DNA of 64,000 nt from Tyto alba (lineage: Eukaryota > Chordata > Aves > Strigiformes > Tytonidae): contig NW_024881321.1 in NCBI RefSeq assembly GCF_018691265.1, positions 13,271,387 through 13,335,386 on the forward strand, written 5' to 3'. Both the position numbers and the translations under genes were made by a program. Positions 13,301 through 24,803 of this stretch are shown piece after piece (position 1 is the first letter of the stretch; each line of letters opens with the position of its first letter). Under the pieces are notes generated by a model that saw only the letters and a program-made list of their open reading frames with translations, did no database searches and was not told the DNA's origin.

Positions 13301-13973
13301 CTCTCATGCTGAGACCACTGCCCATCATGCTGACCAATACTGTCTCATGGCTCCTTTATGATCGCCCATGGCCTGGACATATTTATTATCTCTCATCTTA
13401 GACTGTGCAGAGACATTTTAAATGAGTCACAGTGGCAGGTGGCCCTTATTAATACCTCTTAGGATGCGAGAGCTGCTGGAATGCTTAACCAGAGAGAACA
13501 AACCAGAAGGTGGGAGAGGAAAGGTCCTGTGAGGAAACCTAGGAAAACAATTAAATTAGGAAGATAAATACATTTTGGTGTCTTTTGAGTTAACAACAAA
13601 AATATAGTCCAAGAAAGGACAACTTAGGGTAATAATAGCTCAATATGTCCTCTGTTCAGAACAGGGTGGGGATATATAACATCTTGTACTAACCTTGTAA
13701 ATAAGTAACAAAAATCACAGATGATCATCTTGTAACGGAAGATTAAATTATTATAAATAAAGTTAAAACTATGGACAACAAGTTCCATACAACAGCTGGA
13801 GTAAAACAATTCTAAACATTGATATTTAATGGAAGCTAAAAACTTCATTAGCACTGATATTGAAAAATAATTTCCAGCAGAGGCAAATTGGCTGTGTGTT
13901 TTCCAATACAAGTTTAGGTCCAGTAACAAAAGCACCATGGAATAAAAATAAAATATTCTCTTTTCTATTCTAG
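10340..13973. other. Unique AT-rich non-coding DNA
   Basis: No gene or transposon was recognised. It contains a G/T-rich tract ending in T runs at 12421-12483. The section 13180-13460 is less AT-rich and of high complexity but matches no family I know. Confidence 0.5.
12421..12483 (+). repeat. G/T-only low-complexity tract with spaced G runs
   Basis: The first part has G runs separated by TTTT or TGTT (GGGTTTTGGGG followed by TGTTGGGG), then T runs of 9 and 18 bases. The spacing is compatible with a G-quadruplex on the plus strand. Confidence 0.8.
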
Positions 13974-14058
13974 TTTACTGCAGATGGAGTGCAGTTATAC
14001 ATTCATCATCCTTTTCTTGAAAGGAAATTCAGAGAACAACTGAATGCCAGTAGGAGAG
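13974..14058 (+). other. Candidate internal coding exon (unproven)
   Basis: A strong pyrimidine-rich acceptor (TTCTCTTTTCTATTCTAG ending at 13973) precedes an 85-base segment that ends at a GTGCGT donor-like site at 14059-14064. Exactly one frame is open across the segment, giving 28 residues plus one base. The peptide includes ADGVQLYIHHPFLERKF, which has a protein-like composition. The other two frames stop. The donor is weaker than the acceptor. I do not recognise the peptide family. The phase (0 at the start, 1 at the end) does not join directly to the candidate at 1936-2032, so if both are real, other exons must lie between them. Confidence 0.28.
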
Positions 14059-17000
14059 GTGCGTATTGTCTATATAGAATTTAAAACCACTAAAGCAAAA
14101 GGAGTAGAGAAATTATTATGGAAATGCAACATACAGTAGTAAGTAGAAATAATAGGCAAATACTATTGAAAAAAAAAAAAAATACCAAGAAATTAATCAC
14201 TGGCATTAATTTGTTTCTGGAACAATCATGAAATATTAGTGTAAGAGCTTAAACGCTTTTAGCAAAGCATCCAAACGTACACAATAAGTGGCAGCATGGT
14301 TGTGTGAGTGATACACTTAATTTCTTCCATTTGCAAATCTGATTACTCTGATTTGCCATACACTATGCAGTATTAAACACACACCAAAAAAACAATTTTT
14401 TAAAAAATCCCATATTGTTTAAACAAAAGCACTCTCAGTGTGGCCAAATTAACCAGTTAACCAAATGAGTGTTATATTTAAGAAAACATACTAATTTGGG
14501 TTTGAAAGTTCTACAAATGATCTTTATGAAATATATTTTTTTCCACCGACTTAAAAATCAATTGATATCCCAAACTATAAATATAAATGTCTAAAAATAT
14601 TAATAGGTATACATGCACACACATAGACCCTCATATACCCATGACAGTGGAATATCTGAACATCAGAGGGAAATGTGTTTTGGATGTTATTTTTAGAGGA
14701 TAGAACATCATAAAACACTTTTAAAAAGTATCTCCAAATTAAGTGCTACAGTGAGTCATTGATTTTAGGTGATCCAAGTAAAATTAACTTATTTTAGTCA
14801 CTGGAGTGGCCACTTACACCATCCAGTTTTAAGAATAGCTTAAGTTTTAAGGACATTCTACTATACAAAAGTAATGGCTGATTAACAATTGCTGTTGCTG
14901 TGAGATATACAGAGGTATACAAAGAATTACTTTGTATGTATTTATAAAAATGTATACATATATTTACAAAATATATATATATAGACAGAGAAGGAATTAC
15001 ATATAAAACTTTACTTTTTGTAGGTACTTACTAAAAAGACTTTTGCAGTATGTTTACATTTCTTTTTATATTAATAGGTACATCACTTTTATATGTGCAA
15101 GGCAATGTTGCTGTGTAAGACAGGATGAAGTTCTGGGCCCATAGAAACCAATTACAGTTCCTCTACAACAACAAGGAAATGAAAAACAATTGAAAGCACA
15201 GCTAATTCTCATCTTTGAAGGAACTCGGTGCCAAAATACTTGTCATGCACTGACACTTTAATACTCCTCACTCCTCAAGCTGAGTCATCAGACCTCCTCT
15301 GTCCTTAACCCTTACACCGTTCTGTACATTTCTTAATGGGAAAGAAAAAAAAAAAAAAAAAAAAAAAAAAAGAAAATTATACCGAGTGTGGAATTAGAGT
15401 TCTATTGTGTACCAGTTTGGGTTAGTATACATTAAAATAGGGAAGCCAGACAATATTTGGTATGCTGTTATCTTCTAGAGAAGAAGTAGGCCTTCATATA
15501 CTTTCAGCTTTAAAAATTTGTTTCAACAAGTAAAAATGTGAGATTAAGTATCTGAAATGAGAAGGTCCTCAAAATAGCATACCTGGTGAAAGAACTCAAA
15601 TGAGATCAACCATAAAAATAAAGTAACAGTTAGATGGAGTTCCCTAAAAGCTAAATAGGATTAATGGAGAAATTGTCAATCTCTTGGGATTTTCAAGAGA
15701 AAAGGCATCTAGAGAACTCAACTATTAATCCAAATATAATACTGTGATATTTAAAACTATTTCAAATAAATGAACTATTCAAATGAAGCATACAAGTCCC
15801 TACTACTGTCAGTCATTATGGAAATCTGGACAAACAAGTAATCAAAACCATAATTAAATTTTCATCAACATAATACAATTTTATTTGCAATATGTCTAAA
15901 AATCTTTAGAGTTCTCTTACGTGTGCTTCTGGTTTGAAATGTCTGAAGTTATTACAGAAAGTTGACTGCAATATTTGTTGTTATTGATCATTTCAGGAGT
16001 TGGAATAGGCATTTAACCTCTGCTTGTGAACAGCTAGATATGTGTGAGATTTGGTCCAAACTACCAAAGCAACAGCTTTATTTTTTTTTTTATACCTGTT
16101 TCTTAGTTCTCACTTTTCATGATCCCTTTCCACCTCATGAAACAATTATTTTTTTCATTATAATCTCTTTCATGGGTTACAGAACAGGAGCCATGATAAA
16201 AAAGCCCTCACTCATGAATTTGAATTTTATTGTTTAATCAGTTATAGTTCTGAAGTATTAAAGCAGGAATAAAACTTGAGCTGTCTGAAATGTAAATCTA
16301 GAACTAATTTTAACTTCAGACTGGTCTGGTCCTTATTTCTGAGAGTCTTATTTATTTTTCATTCCTATTCCATGTTCATTCTCCAAAAGAAATTTCTGTG
16401 CTTTTAGATTATTAGTAAAGTAATTCAAGAAAACGTTATCATGCTGATTAGCTAGAGTAAATGCTGACTGGTTTCAGTCTAAAAGTTATTTTTGATCTGG
16501 GGTTCAGATCCAAATAACTGTCTACAAAAAATGCTGGCATGCAGATTAGTAAAAGTTGGCCTCTGATCACCTTTCCTTTAAATTAATATTTTTTTTTCAT
16601 TATAGAGAACATTTGCTTTGTTGTTCCTGAGGTTAGTTCCTGTCTTGCTTTAAATCACTGTTGGAATAGATCGGCCAAATAGCTTGCACTTGGCAAGTCA
16701 GTCGTGCATGCCTACAAAACTAACAAAATGTACCATGCGCTGCCTCTTCCCCTTCTCCATATGTACCACAATTTTGCAGGCTGTTGTGATCTAACTGATG
16801 CACTTCCTGACCTTTATCTACCTGGGTCTCATATTTTGATCTTAAGAAATGAAATCCAGCACTCATTTATTATACAATTTAAGCAACATAAATGTTGCAT
16901 ATGAGACTGCATGAAGAAATGCGAATAAAACTCCACTTGTAATATATCAATTGCAAGCATTATCCAGTTTACTAAACTCTGTTGTTTTTATTTTTATAAA

Positions 17001-19177
17001 TGCAATGCATCATGTTTTACTGTAATGCTCACTAGTGTACTGCTAGCTCTTATTCTGCCATTTAGTTTAAACTAAGAGGTTTATCAGAGTGCTGTTGACT
17101 CCACACTAATGAACATTAACCTTTAACTAAAGTGGTTTTAGAGACACAGCTCTCAGGCTCACTTCCTTGAGATAACTCAAACACACTTACTGTTACTTTT
17201 GTTGTTGCGTAGACAATGTCAGATGGTTAGGGGAAAAGAAAAATCATAGTTCATTCTATTCCTGTTATCGTTAGCAAAAGCCAAAAAACACTGGAATAGA
17301 AAACACATAAGCAGAGCCTTAAAAATACCCAAGTTTGTCCTCCTAGGCTTCCTGGATAGTCAGTAATGACAGGTAGGTATCTCAATAAGTCAATTCAGAT
17401 CTCAGTCACACTCTGACCACTGAAACTTGGAGCACCTGTGCTCGTGTTTCAGCTGTCTCAGTTAAGTGCCTTATATTAAGTGACATGAATCTGGGCCCCA
17501 AGTGTCCTCTTTCTGTACTGCAAGTGGACTAGCTCACACCTTCTTAAAACACTGTGCATGTGTATGGATTACTTACTTAGCCATTATACTTATTCAAGAG
17601 ATAATATGCCAGCTACTTGCAAGAAGAAATAAAAGCTTCCTACAGAGAATTCTTCCATATACAATATTATTTAAATCTGTCACTACTTCTTGTGTACCAA
17701 GGGAAAAATTTTCTCAACACTAATGGATGAGAACACTTTTCATTTTGTTTCTGAAGATCGTGATTTTAGAAAGGTTAGCTAGGAAAGGGAAAATACCTTG
17801 ATTGCTTTCCATGTCTCATTCTATCATTTTTTCAATTCATCTGGCTGTCCATCTGAAATAACTTGCACAAACGATGAAGAATAAAACATTCCACAAAACT
17901 TGGAGAATTATCTGCATTTAAATACAATTTATGCTTTACAAGAACTATGTTTGGTCACAGCCTTAATTACATAGTCTTGCAACATGGAGGTATTTTAAGA
18001 TTTAGACAAATGTTTCCTATACCATCAACAATTAAAACATGTCTAAGATGTTATCACTAATGATGTTAATACCAGGTCTAATTGTGTTATTATGTTCATT
18101 ATAATCTTGACCAAGTCACCTTGAAAAAGACTTGTGCTTTTAAGCACATTATAAGTACCATTTATTATATATATATATCTATGAAAATATGTATATTTAA
18201 GTACCATTATAAATGTCAACTGCACACAAGTCACTAGCCTTAAATATACATGATTAGGCTAGCATTGCTTTCAGAAGGACAGGAAAGGGCAAGGAGATTT
18301 CTTTTGTTTTTGAGATGAATAACAGAGTGACTTCTTTGACTACTGGATTCACAAGCTATCCTTTTATAACATGAAGTGTAAGAAAAGTAAAAAAAATTAC
18401 CCTGCAATACAGTAACACAATCTTACGAAATGTGCAAACTAAAAATTTATTTCTGTAAAAAGTAGCAGCTGAGAGGACTACAATTAATTGTCAAACCCCT
18501 GTCAGTTTGATGAATGTAAATTATGCCATTTCCCCCATTTATACAGTCGTAGTATTACTGTTCTTTTTTTCTTTTTTTTTTGAGGGGGGTGGGGGGAATA
18601 TGTTAATTAGGTCTATTTGTAGAGTCTTTAAATGAGACTGAAGGACTCTATAATTTCTTAAAAATATGATCAGGCAAATATGGATATTGTTCTATATATT
18701 GGTTAATATATGGTTCTATGTAGTAGTCACAGAACTCACAATTACAAATACTCATTGACTATTACTGAAACTGCAATTACTTCAACATTTCTTACAGCAA
18801 TGGAGTGAAAAATTACTTACAGGGATCAGAGACTTTCATTCTTTGCATACACAGAGATAACTATCTAAAACAGAAAAAAAACCACATACGTGCAAAACTT
18901 TAAAGTCCTTTACAGCCTTCTCTCCCTCCTAAATTCACATCTTTTTGATGAAACAGTAATTTGTTATCCTGAGAATTCAACAGGACTGAATTCTAATTTC
19001 ATACTGCAAATGCACTGGGAAATGTACGTTGCCTTTGTTTCAACCTCATTTTCAAATCTTTTTGCATGTCAGGAAAGGTCCATCTGTTGCTCCAAGGCAA
19101 TCTCATGGAAACGTACACTCAGAACTTTTCCAATACTTAAGCTAGTAATGCATGGCATTATTTTTTATTCTGGACAG
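14059..19177. other. Unique AT-rich non-coding DNA
   Basis: No gene was recognised. It has A runs at 14169-14182 and 15345-15371 and TA-rich microsatellite stretches near 14944-14982 and 18165-18178. A minus-strand segment at 18821-18864 has good splice-site-like ends but stops in all frames. Confidence 0.5.
15345..15371. repeat. Poly(A) run, 27 bases
   Basis: An uninterrupted A run sits within a longer A-rich stretch. No upstream retrocopy or flanking duplication was noticed. Confidence 0.9.
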
Positions 19178-19878
19178 TGGTACTGGGTGTAAATGGCAAG
19201 GTTTTGGTAGTGGGGTCCTGCCTTGTGCCAGACACAGCCAATTCCAGCTGCCTCCAAATGGCCCCACCACAGAACATAGCTGAGCACATTGGCCAAGCTG
19301 GTGGTTCCTTGGGGAAAACATTTATAAGAAAGGGCAAAACACTGGACAAGAGAGTAGTAAGGGGGAAAAATGGTGTGAAAAACAGCTCTATGAATACCAG
19401 CATGAGAGAAGGAGGGGGAGGAGATGCTCCAGGCAGCAGAGCAGAGATTTCCCTGCAGCAGCAGAAAAGCCCACACTGGAGCAGGTTTATCCTAAACGAA
19501 CTGCAGCCCATGAGAAGGACTCATGCTGGAGAAATGCAAGGAGGAAGGAGTGGAAGAGAGGAACTGACCATAGTCCCCCATTCTCCTGAGCTGCTTAGGG
19601 TGGTGGTAGGGACAGGTAGAGGAGCCAAGAGTGAATATGGGCATGGGTAAAGGCAGAGGAAAGGTGCTGGTTTAATATTTGGTTTTGTTCCTTACTACCT
19701 GAATCTACTTTAATTGACAAGAAATTAAATCTTCCTGAAGTCAAGAACAGGTAAGCAACCTCCCTGTCTTTATCCCAACCTACCAGCTTTCTCAGATGGT
19801 TTTCTCCCCCTGACCCACAGAGAAGGAGTAGTGACTGAGCAGCTGGGTGGGAGTTTGTCCCCTAGCCAAGGCTATCCA
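19178..19878 (+). mobile_element. Solo LTR of an avian endogenous retrovirus (about 0.7 kb)
   Basis: A less AT-rich block carries the texture of a well-known avian LTR group. It has an AGGAGGGGGAGGAGATGCTC box, repeated 'CTGGAGCAG'-type units and a GAGGAAGGAGTGG stretch. Its 3' part carries the usual CCTCCCTGTCTTTATC and CCTAGCCAAGGCTATCCA ending. A TATA-like TTTATAAG lies at 19321-19328. The proposed element starts TG and ends CA. The flanks GGACAG (19172-19177) and TGACAG (19879-19884) agree at five of six bases and may be the target duplication. No internal proviral sequence (primer-binding site, gag, pol or env) follows or precedes it, so it is a solo LTR left by recombination. It is diverged and presumably old. 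The family assignment (ERVL or ERVK) is left open. The open frames inside it are not genes. Confidence 0.8.
19321..19328 (+). promoter_or_regulatory. TATA-like box of the LTR
   Basis: TTTATAAG sits at the position matching the TATTTAAG box of the second LTR (49058-49065). In both LTRs the box is flanked by a CCTNNGG-type stretch upstream and GAANGGG downstream. Confidence 0.5.
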
Positions 19879-20576
19879 TGACAGCAGTGAAATTAAATGT
19901 AGGTGTATCGCTCATACGACACAACAGCAATTCTATAACAAGACATGGCTTACGACCTTGGCAATGTCTTTAATTTTGTTGTAAATCCTACTTGTGCAGG
20001 ATGAATCAAGTATGTAAAATTTGTTTGCTTGTTTTATTTTTATCAATAAAACACACCTATATCTGTATGAGCGCAGGTAATGGGACAAAAAACTAATTCC
20101 AGAAGATTAAGTATTGTACTTTGAGTTAATTATTTTTACAAATAACTCCATTGGTACTGTATATAATAGGATCAGGAAGAGGTCTCTATCCAAAACCTGT
20201 TCCTTTTTACTGACTGTAACAAGTAACCTAATATCACAAACAAAATGCAACATAACCTTGTATTGCTCTTAATCAACAATTAGTATGTAACAGCAGATTA
20301 CCTCTATGAAGTTTGTGTCTCAATCTTTCCTCCACCTTCAAACCTGTGTTTTTTCAATTTTTTCATTAGCAAGAACCATGAATATTTTCTACAGTGGTAA
20401 ATATTTTTATCATGGCAGTATTAAAATATCTATGCAGCACAAGCACTTGAATCCATTACTTATACTTCCTAACAGGGAAAACCGATATGAAAGATCTGAA
20501 TATTTCTGTGACCAAATGAATAAGAAAACAGATATTCCCATTGTAAGCATATGATTTCCAAGAATACTAGATACAG

Positions 20577-20660
20577 ATAAAACAAAACAACAACAAAAAA
20601 CCCCAAACACCCCCCCCAAAAAAACAAAACAAAACAAAACAAAACAGAACACAACCCCCA
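20577..20660 (+). repeat. A/C-rich low-complexity tract with (AAAAC)n
   Basis: The tract is almost free of G and T. It includes a run of C and four to five AAAAC units near 20625-20646. Confidence 0.85.
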
Positions 20661-21379
20661 CATACACACTGATAAGGAAAGAGAAAGAAAAATTTCCTTT
20701 GAAATTCTGAACATAAGATAAGGCAGCAAACTTCTTAGAGATACTTCAGGAAAGAAAATTACTTGATGTCCTCTCCATTAGGTATTCTTAAATAATTTTG
20801 TCAATTAGTCCTGTAACCTTACTGCGAAATGATACTGAGTTCTAAAACCAAGTACTTGATAAGTATCTTACATAAAAGATACTGTATATTCAGCAAGGGA
20901 CATATTAAAGCTAATTGCCAACAAAGCATTTCAGCCTTACCCATCTAAGATTCGTCACCTGAGTCTCATCTGCATATACAGGCTCCCTTTTTATCCAGTC
21001 CAAAGACTTGTGGCAGACAATTCCTACCACTCTCAGGCACCTGTTTTTAATGTTATTAATCACTTGGTGTCAATTTTTTTCTGTTGACCATAGGAGGAGC
21101 TAAATCTCCAGTTTACAGTTTGACAACAATTCTTAGACAACTGAGTTTGGTGAGATAATTCCTACTCTGGCCAATCAGAGGCAGCCAATTTCTAGAGAAA
21201 TATCTCCTCTTTGCCAGAGGGAAGCTAATGCAAGGTCAACTTTGTAATGTATAGGTCTGGTTAGATATCTTTTTAGTTTGTTTTTGTTTTCTTTGCTTTC
21301 CTTTTACAATGTCCCCTTTATCTTTAATAACTTTTGATTTAAACCACATCACAAAACTAGTTCCATAGCCTTCCAAAGG

Positions 21380-21403
21380 AAAAAAAAAAAAAAAAAAAAA
21401 AAA
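21380..21403. repeat. Poly(A) run, 24 bases
   Basis: An uninterrupted A run follows CCTTCCAAAGG. No retrocopy body was recognised. Confidence 0.9.
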
Positions 21404-21637
21404 GAAAAACAACCACAGACTAAGCACCGACACAGGGTTTGGAAGGTTTACTAGGATTTTAAAAGCCAATCTTTGTAGAAAATTGTTAGCCTGCAGGTAG
21501 TTCTGCAAACTCTAAAACAAGCCACTTCGTAGTTTACCCTACTGGACTTCTATATCTTTTTTGTTTGATTTAGACCTTTAGAGGGGATCTTATGGTTAAT
21601 GGGTACATTCTGGTACCGCAGGTTAGACTCATTCATT

Positions 21638-21685
21638 ACTTCAACCAGGTTGACACCAGAGGGAATGCACTTCAACCAGAGTGAC
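21638..21685 (+). repeat. Imperfect 17-base direct repeat
   Basis: ACTTCAACCAGGTTGAC at 21638-21654 recurs as ACTTCAACCAGAGTGAC at 21669-21685, with 15 of 17 bases equal and starts 31 bases apart. The second copy leads into TGACGTAA, a CREB/ATF-like site. Confidence 0.8.
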
Positions 21686-23194
21686 GTAAGTGGTGAAATG
21701 ACGACATCTATTAATTTCTTTTGTTGTAGAGTAGAAATAAGATTATTTTAAATGTAAACAGCATAAACACTGAACTTTAAAATCAGAACTCAGAAAAAAA
21801 AAAGATCTCCCATTTAACACACTACAGTATATTACCTCATTTCATGGGAGTAAAGAATAATTTCACAGCCCACCAAAGCAACACGGAACTGCAGCGAAAA
21901 TGTGAAAATTAGCAATAAAACACCAGGGTGTTTAGCTATAGTGTAAAATATCCTAACAAAATTTTCACCTTGTATCTTTGACCACCCAGGAAGTAGCTTT
22001 AATTAATACAAATTGAAGCCTTATGTAATGAGGGGAAAGAGTATATATTTTGGAAAAGATATTGCACTGTGAAAATTTTCCTCGTTTGTTGCAGATTTTT
22101 ATCATGTGTGACCATGACAAAAAGTTATTTATAAAACAGTAACTGAAAAACCCTAATTAAAAAGCATGTACATGTAAAAGACATTTGTTTAGGTGTTGAA
22201 TTCCACCATGTATATCAAAAAAGACTAACTCTTCAATGTAGCCTTCTCAAGAATTGAGATTTGACCTTCTGTGGTGTTTTACCTTGAGTAATCATTTATA
22301 CTCCTGCAAAGACAATGTAAATCACTGCTAAATCAGATTATTCTCTCAAATAAGACAGCAGTCAACTAACACAGCGACTGTTATCATAGCTTCTGTGAAG
22401 TCAATAGCACTGTGACAATGTGTGTGAGCAGCAGATCTGCTCCTGAGACTACTTCAGCCACTTTGTACAAGTGTGCCTAACTTTGCAGAGCAAAGAAGAG
22501 CCCAATGGTAATCAAACATCCTGAGACTGGCAAGTACCACAACCTCACAGAAAGGCTGCTCGGATAGAGCAGAATCAACATATAAGGTGTTTTCCAGAAA
22601 TGGGAACTAGTATTTGTTCATGAACGGCCCAATACCGAGTCAAGTGCTAATATCAACATTTGCCCATCATGATATACCGGTTCTCCATGATCTACAGCTT
22701 TATACTGTCTTCAGGAGAGTTACCACAAAGGTGAATGGGAAGAGTTTAGTCCTGAATCATTTTTTAAATATTTTTTTATAACATAAAACTGCATTTTTCC
22801 AATGAAACAATGAATAACTGATTACTTATTTTCCTTCATGGGTCTCCGGATTGCATATAAAATATAATAAACAATTTAATTTAAAACAAATCAGGCTGAA
22901 ATCTGGTTCATAAATGATACAGAGCTTTTGATCACAAGAGATTATATCTGTCTTTTCAGAAGAAAGGAAAAAAAGTATGAGGTCGTTAGAATTTATTTAC
23001 TTTTCAAACTGAATAATTTAATGGTGATAAGACTTCATTTGAATATACAATTTTATAACCTATTCCTAAGTAGACTGATTGTTAAGTGTGTATTATGGTA
23101 AGACAGGTCTTTTACATATTATATTTGTCATATCCACTTTTTATCCCTTTGAGTTTCCTCTTACACCATTAAAGGTTTTAACAGTTAAAAGAAT

Positions 23195-23252
23195 TTTTTG
23201 GGTTGGGTTTTGTGTTTTTTTTTTGTTTGTTTTTTGTTTTTTGTTTTTTTTA
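23195..23252 (+). repeat. T/G-rich low-complexity tract
   Basis: TTTTTTGGGTTGGGTTTTG is followed by repeated TTTTTTTG-type units. It resembles the G/T tracts elsewhere in the window. Confidence 0.8.
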
Positions 23253-24720
23253 ATAACCAGAGAAATCCCTTTTTGGTCTTCCTGGGACTCCAACAAGTAA
23301 TGTAGTCAGAAATAAATTATGGCAAAATAAGAAAACATAATAAAGATAGCTATAGATAGTGTGTAGATCAATATGAACATTACAGTTTGCTTTCACAGTA
23401 TTTTTCACTCAAAAGAAACCCTTGCCACTCATAGAGAAAATAATTGAGCTTCCACTCCACCATCTTCTCATTAAGAAATTGTCACACAATGTGATGAGAA
23501 TAATTTTTTTCAGAATTTCAAAGGAAAATCGTACAGCATCATTCTGTCATGCTCATACATCTTAATACAAAGTTTTTCACTTTAAAGACATAAGGCTTTA
23601 AATGTCATTATGATGAAGATGCAAGGGGGAAAATACAATGGAAGAGAAACTTTTTATGCACTTTTTTAATCAAGGAATTTTTATAACTATTTAGGATTTT
23701 TTTAAAATCACACTGTCCTTAAAACACTATTTGTCACTCTATCTCAAACCACCTACTGTCTTTTAAGATATTTTCAGTCCAAGGTAGTGTATTGTCCTAA
23801 AATTGCTGTGAAGGACCTTCTCCAATATCTAGAAATTGAGGTCACCACATTATCCAGTTGTTTTTTCTTTATCTCTGCAGTAAGTTAAATTCTGTCTTTT
23901 TCTATGTCCTTAATAATATATTTCCTCTCAGCTTTTAAATTTATATATTTATCTTTTCCATCCTAAAAGGATGTGGAAGCCTGCTAGTCCAAAGGAAATC
24001 ATCATGTTTAAAACTAAGTATCTATTTAAATTACATACAATATAAGAGGCTTACACAATTCACTTATATCAAATACAAGAGATTAAAACTTTCTAGTATT
24101 CCCCAGGCTTAGGATAATTATTTGTGTCTATTTGTAATTCTACAATTGTTTTGCACAAGTAACAATTCTAAACGCTATTTTGAGCTTTTTAGATTCCACA
24201 CAGGAGCCAAAGCCAACAGACAACATTCAGCTAAATACCCAGGCAAACCAAAAAAAGCAACCAGACAATAAGATAAACTGAAATAGAGGTAGATAATTCT
24301 TTTCCATAAACAGAAAGTTTTCTGAATTACACGCTGGTAAAAGACAACAATAAAGTATATGAAATATGTAGTAGAGATTTTATCTTCCATGCTTTTGAAA
24401 CATCAGAACAACTCAGAAATGTAATCCACCAGGAATATAACCTGAAAACTGTAAATAAGTGTGATGAGAATAATAAATCCCATTTAAAACTCAGCCACCT
24501 AATCCTGATCTGTCAACAGCTGATAGATACATGTCAACATCCATGCATTTCCAAGGCTCAATTTTGTTTATTTTGCCATGATCTATATCAAACAGTCAAG
24601 CTATTTTAAGGTATACTTCAGGATTGAAAAACCTCGAATCTCATAGTTGTGCTGACAGTTGGAGGCCAAGAGGGACAAATACTGCTTGTGGGTTCATTCT
24701 AAAAAAAATAAGGAGAGTTA

Positions 24721-24803
24721 ATGTTTTCTCAGTTTTCTCACTCAAGACTTTATAATTTATAATGTAACATTCAAAGTCTTGAGTGAGAAAACTGAGAAAA
24801 CAT
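24721..24803. repeat. Perfect inverted repeat, 31-bp arms, 21-base spacer
   Basis: The left arm at 24721-24751 begins ATGTTTTCTCAG and ends CAAGACTTT. The right arm at 24773-24803 is its exact reverse complement. The AT-rich spacer is 24752-24772. Transcribed RNA would fold into an uninterrupted 31-bp stem. Each arm contains two near-copies of TTTTCTCAG/TTTTCTCAC. No transposase, target duplication or known MITE ends were seen, so the origin is open. A template-switch mutation during replication is one plausible cause. Confidence 0.95.

Larger units (their letters stand above)
19879..24720. other. Unique AT-rich non-coding DNA with simple repeats
   Basis: No gene was recognised. It contains an A/C-rich tract at 20577-20660, a run of 24 A at 21380-21403, a 17-base imperfect direct repeat at 21638-21685 and a T/G-rich tract at 23195-23252. 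The open frames through these tracts are artefacts of low complexity. Confidence 0.55.

Noticed and set aside
15580..15660. Minus-strand CACCAG/GTATGCT donor with about 60 open bases
   Set aside because: The acceptor is weak, the peptide is plain hydrophobic AT-driven sequence, and there is no supporting context.
19177..19650. 157-codon open frame and opposing frames of 103-117 codons
   Set aside because: They lie inside the LTR. The raised G+C lowers stop frequency in all frames, and LTRs of this type do not encode proteins.
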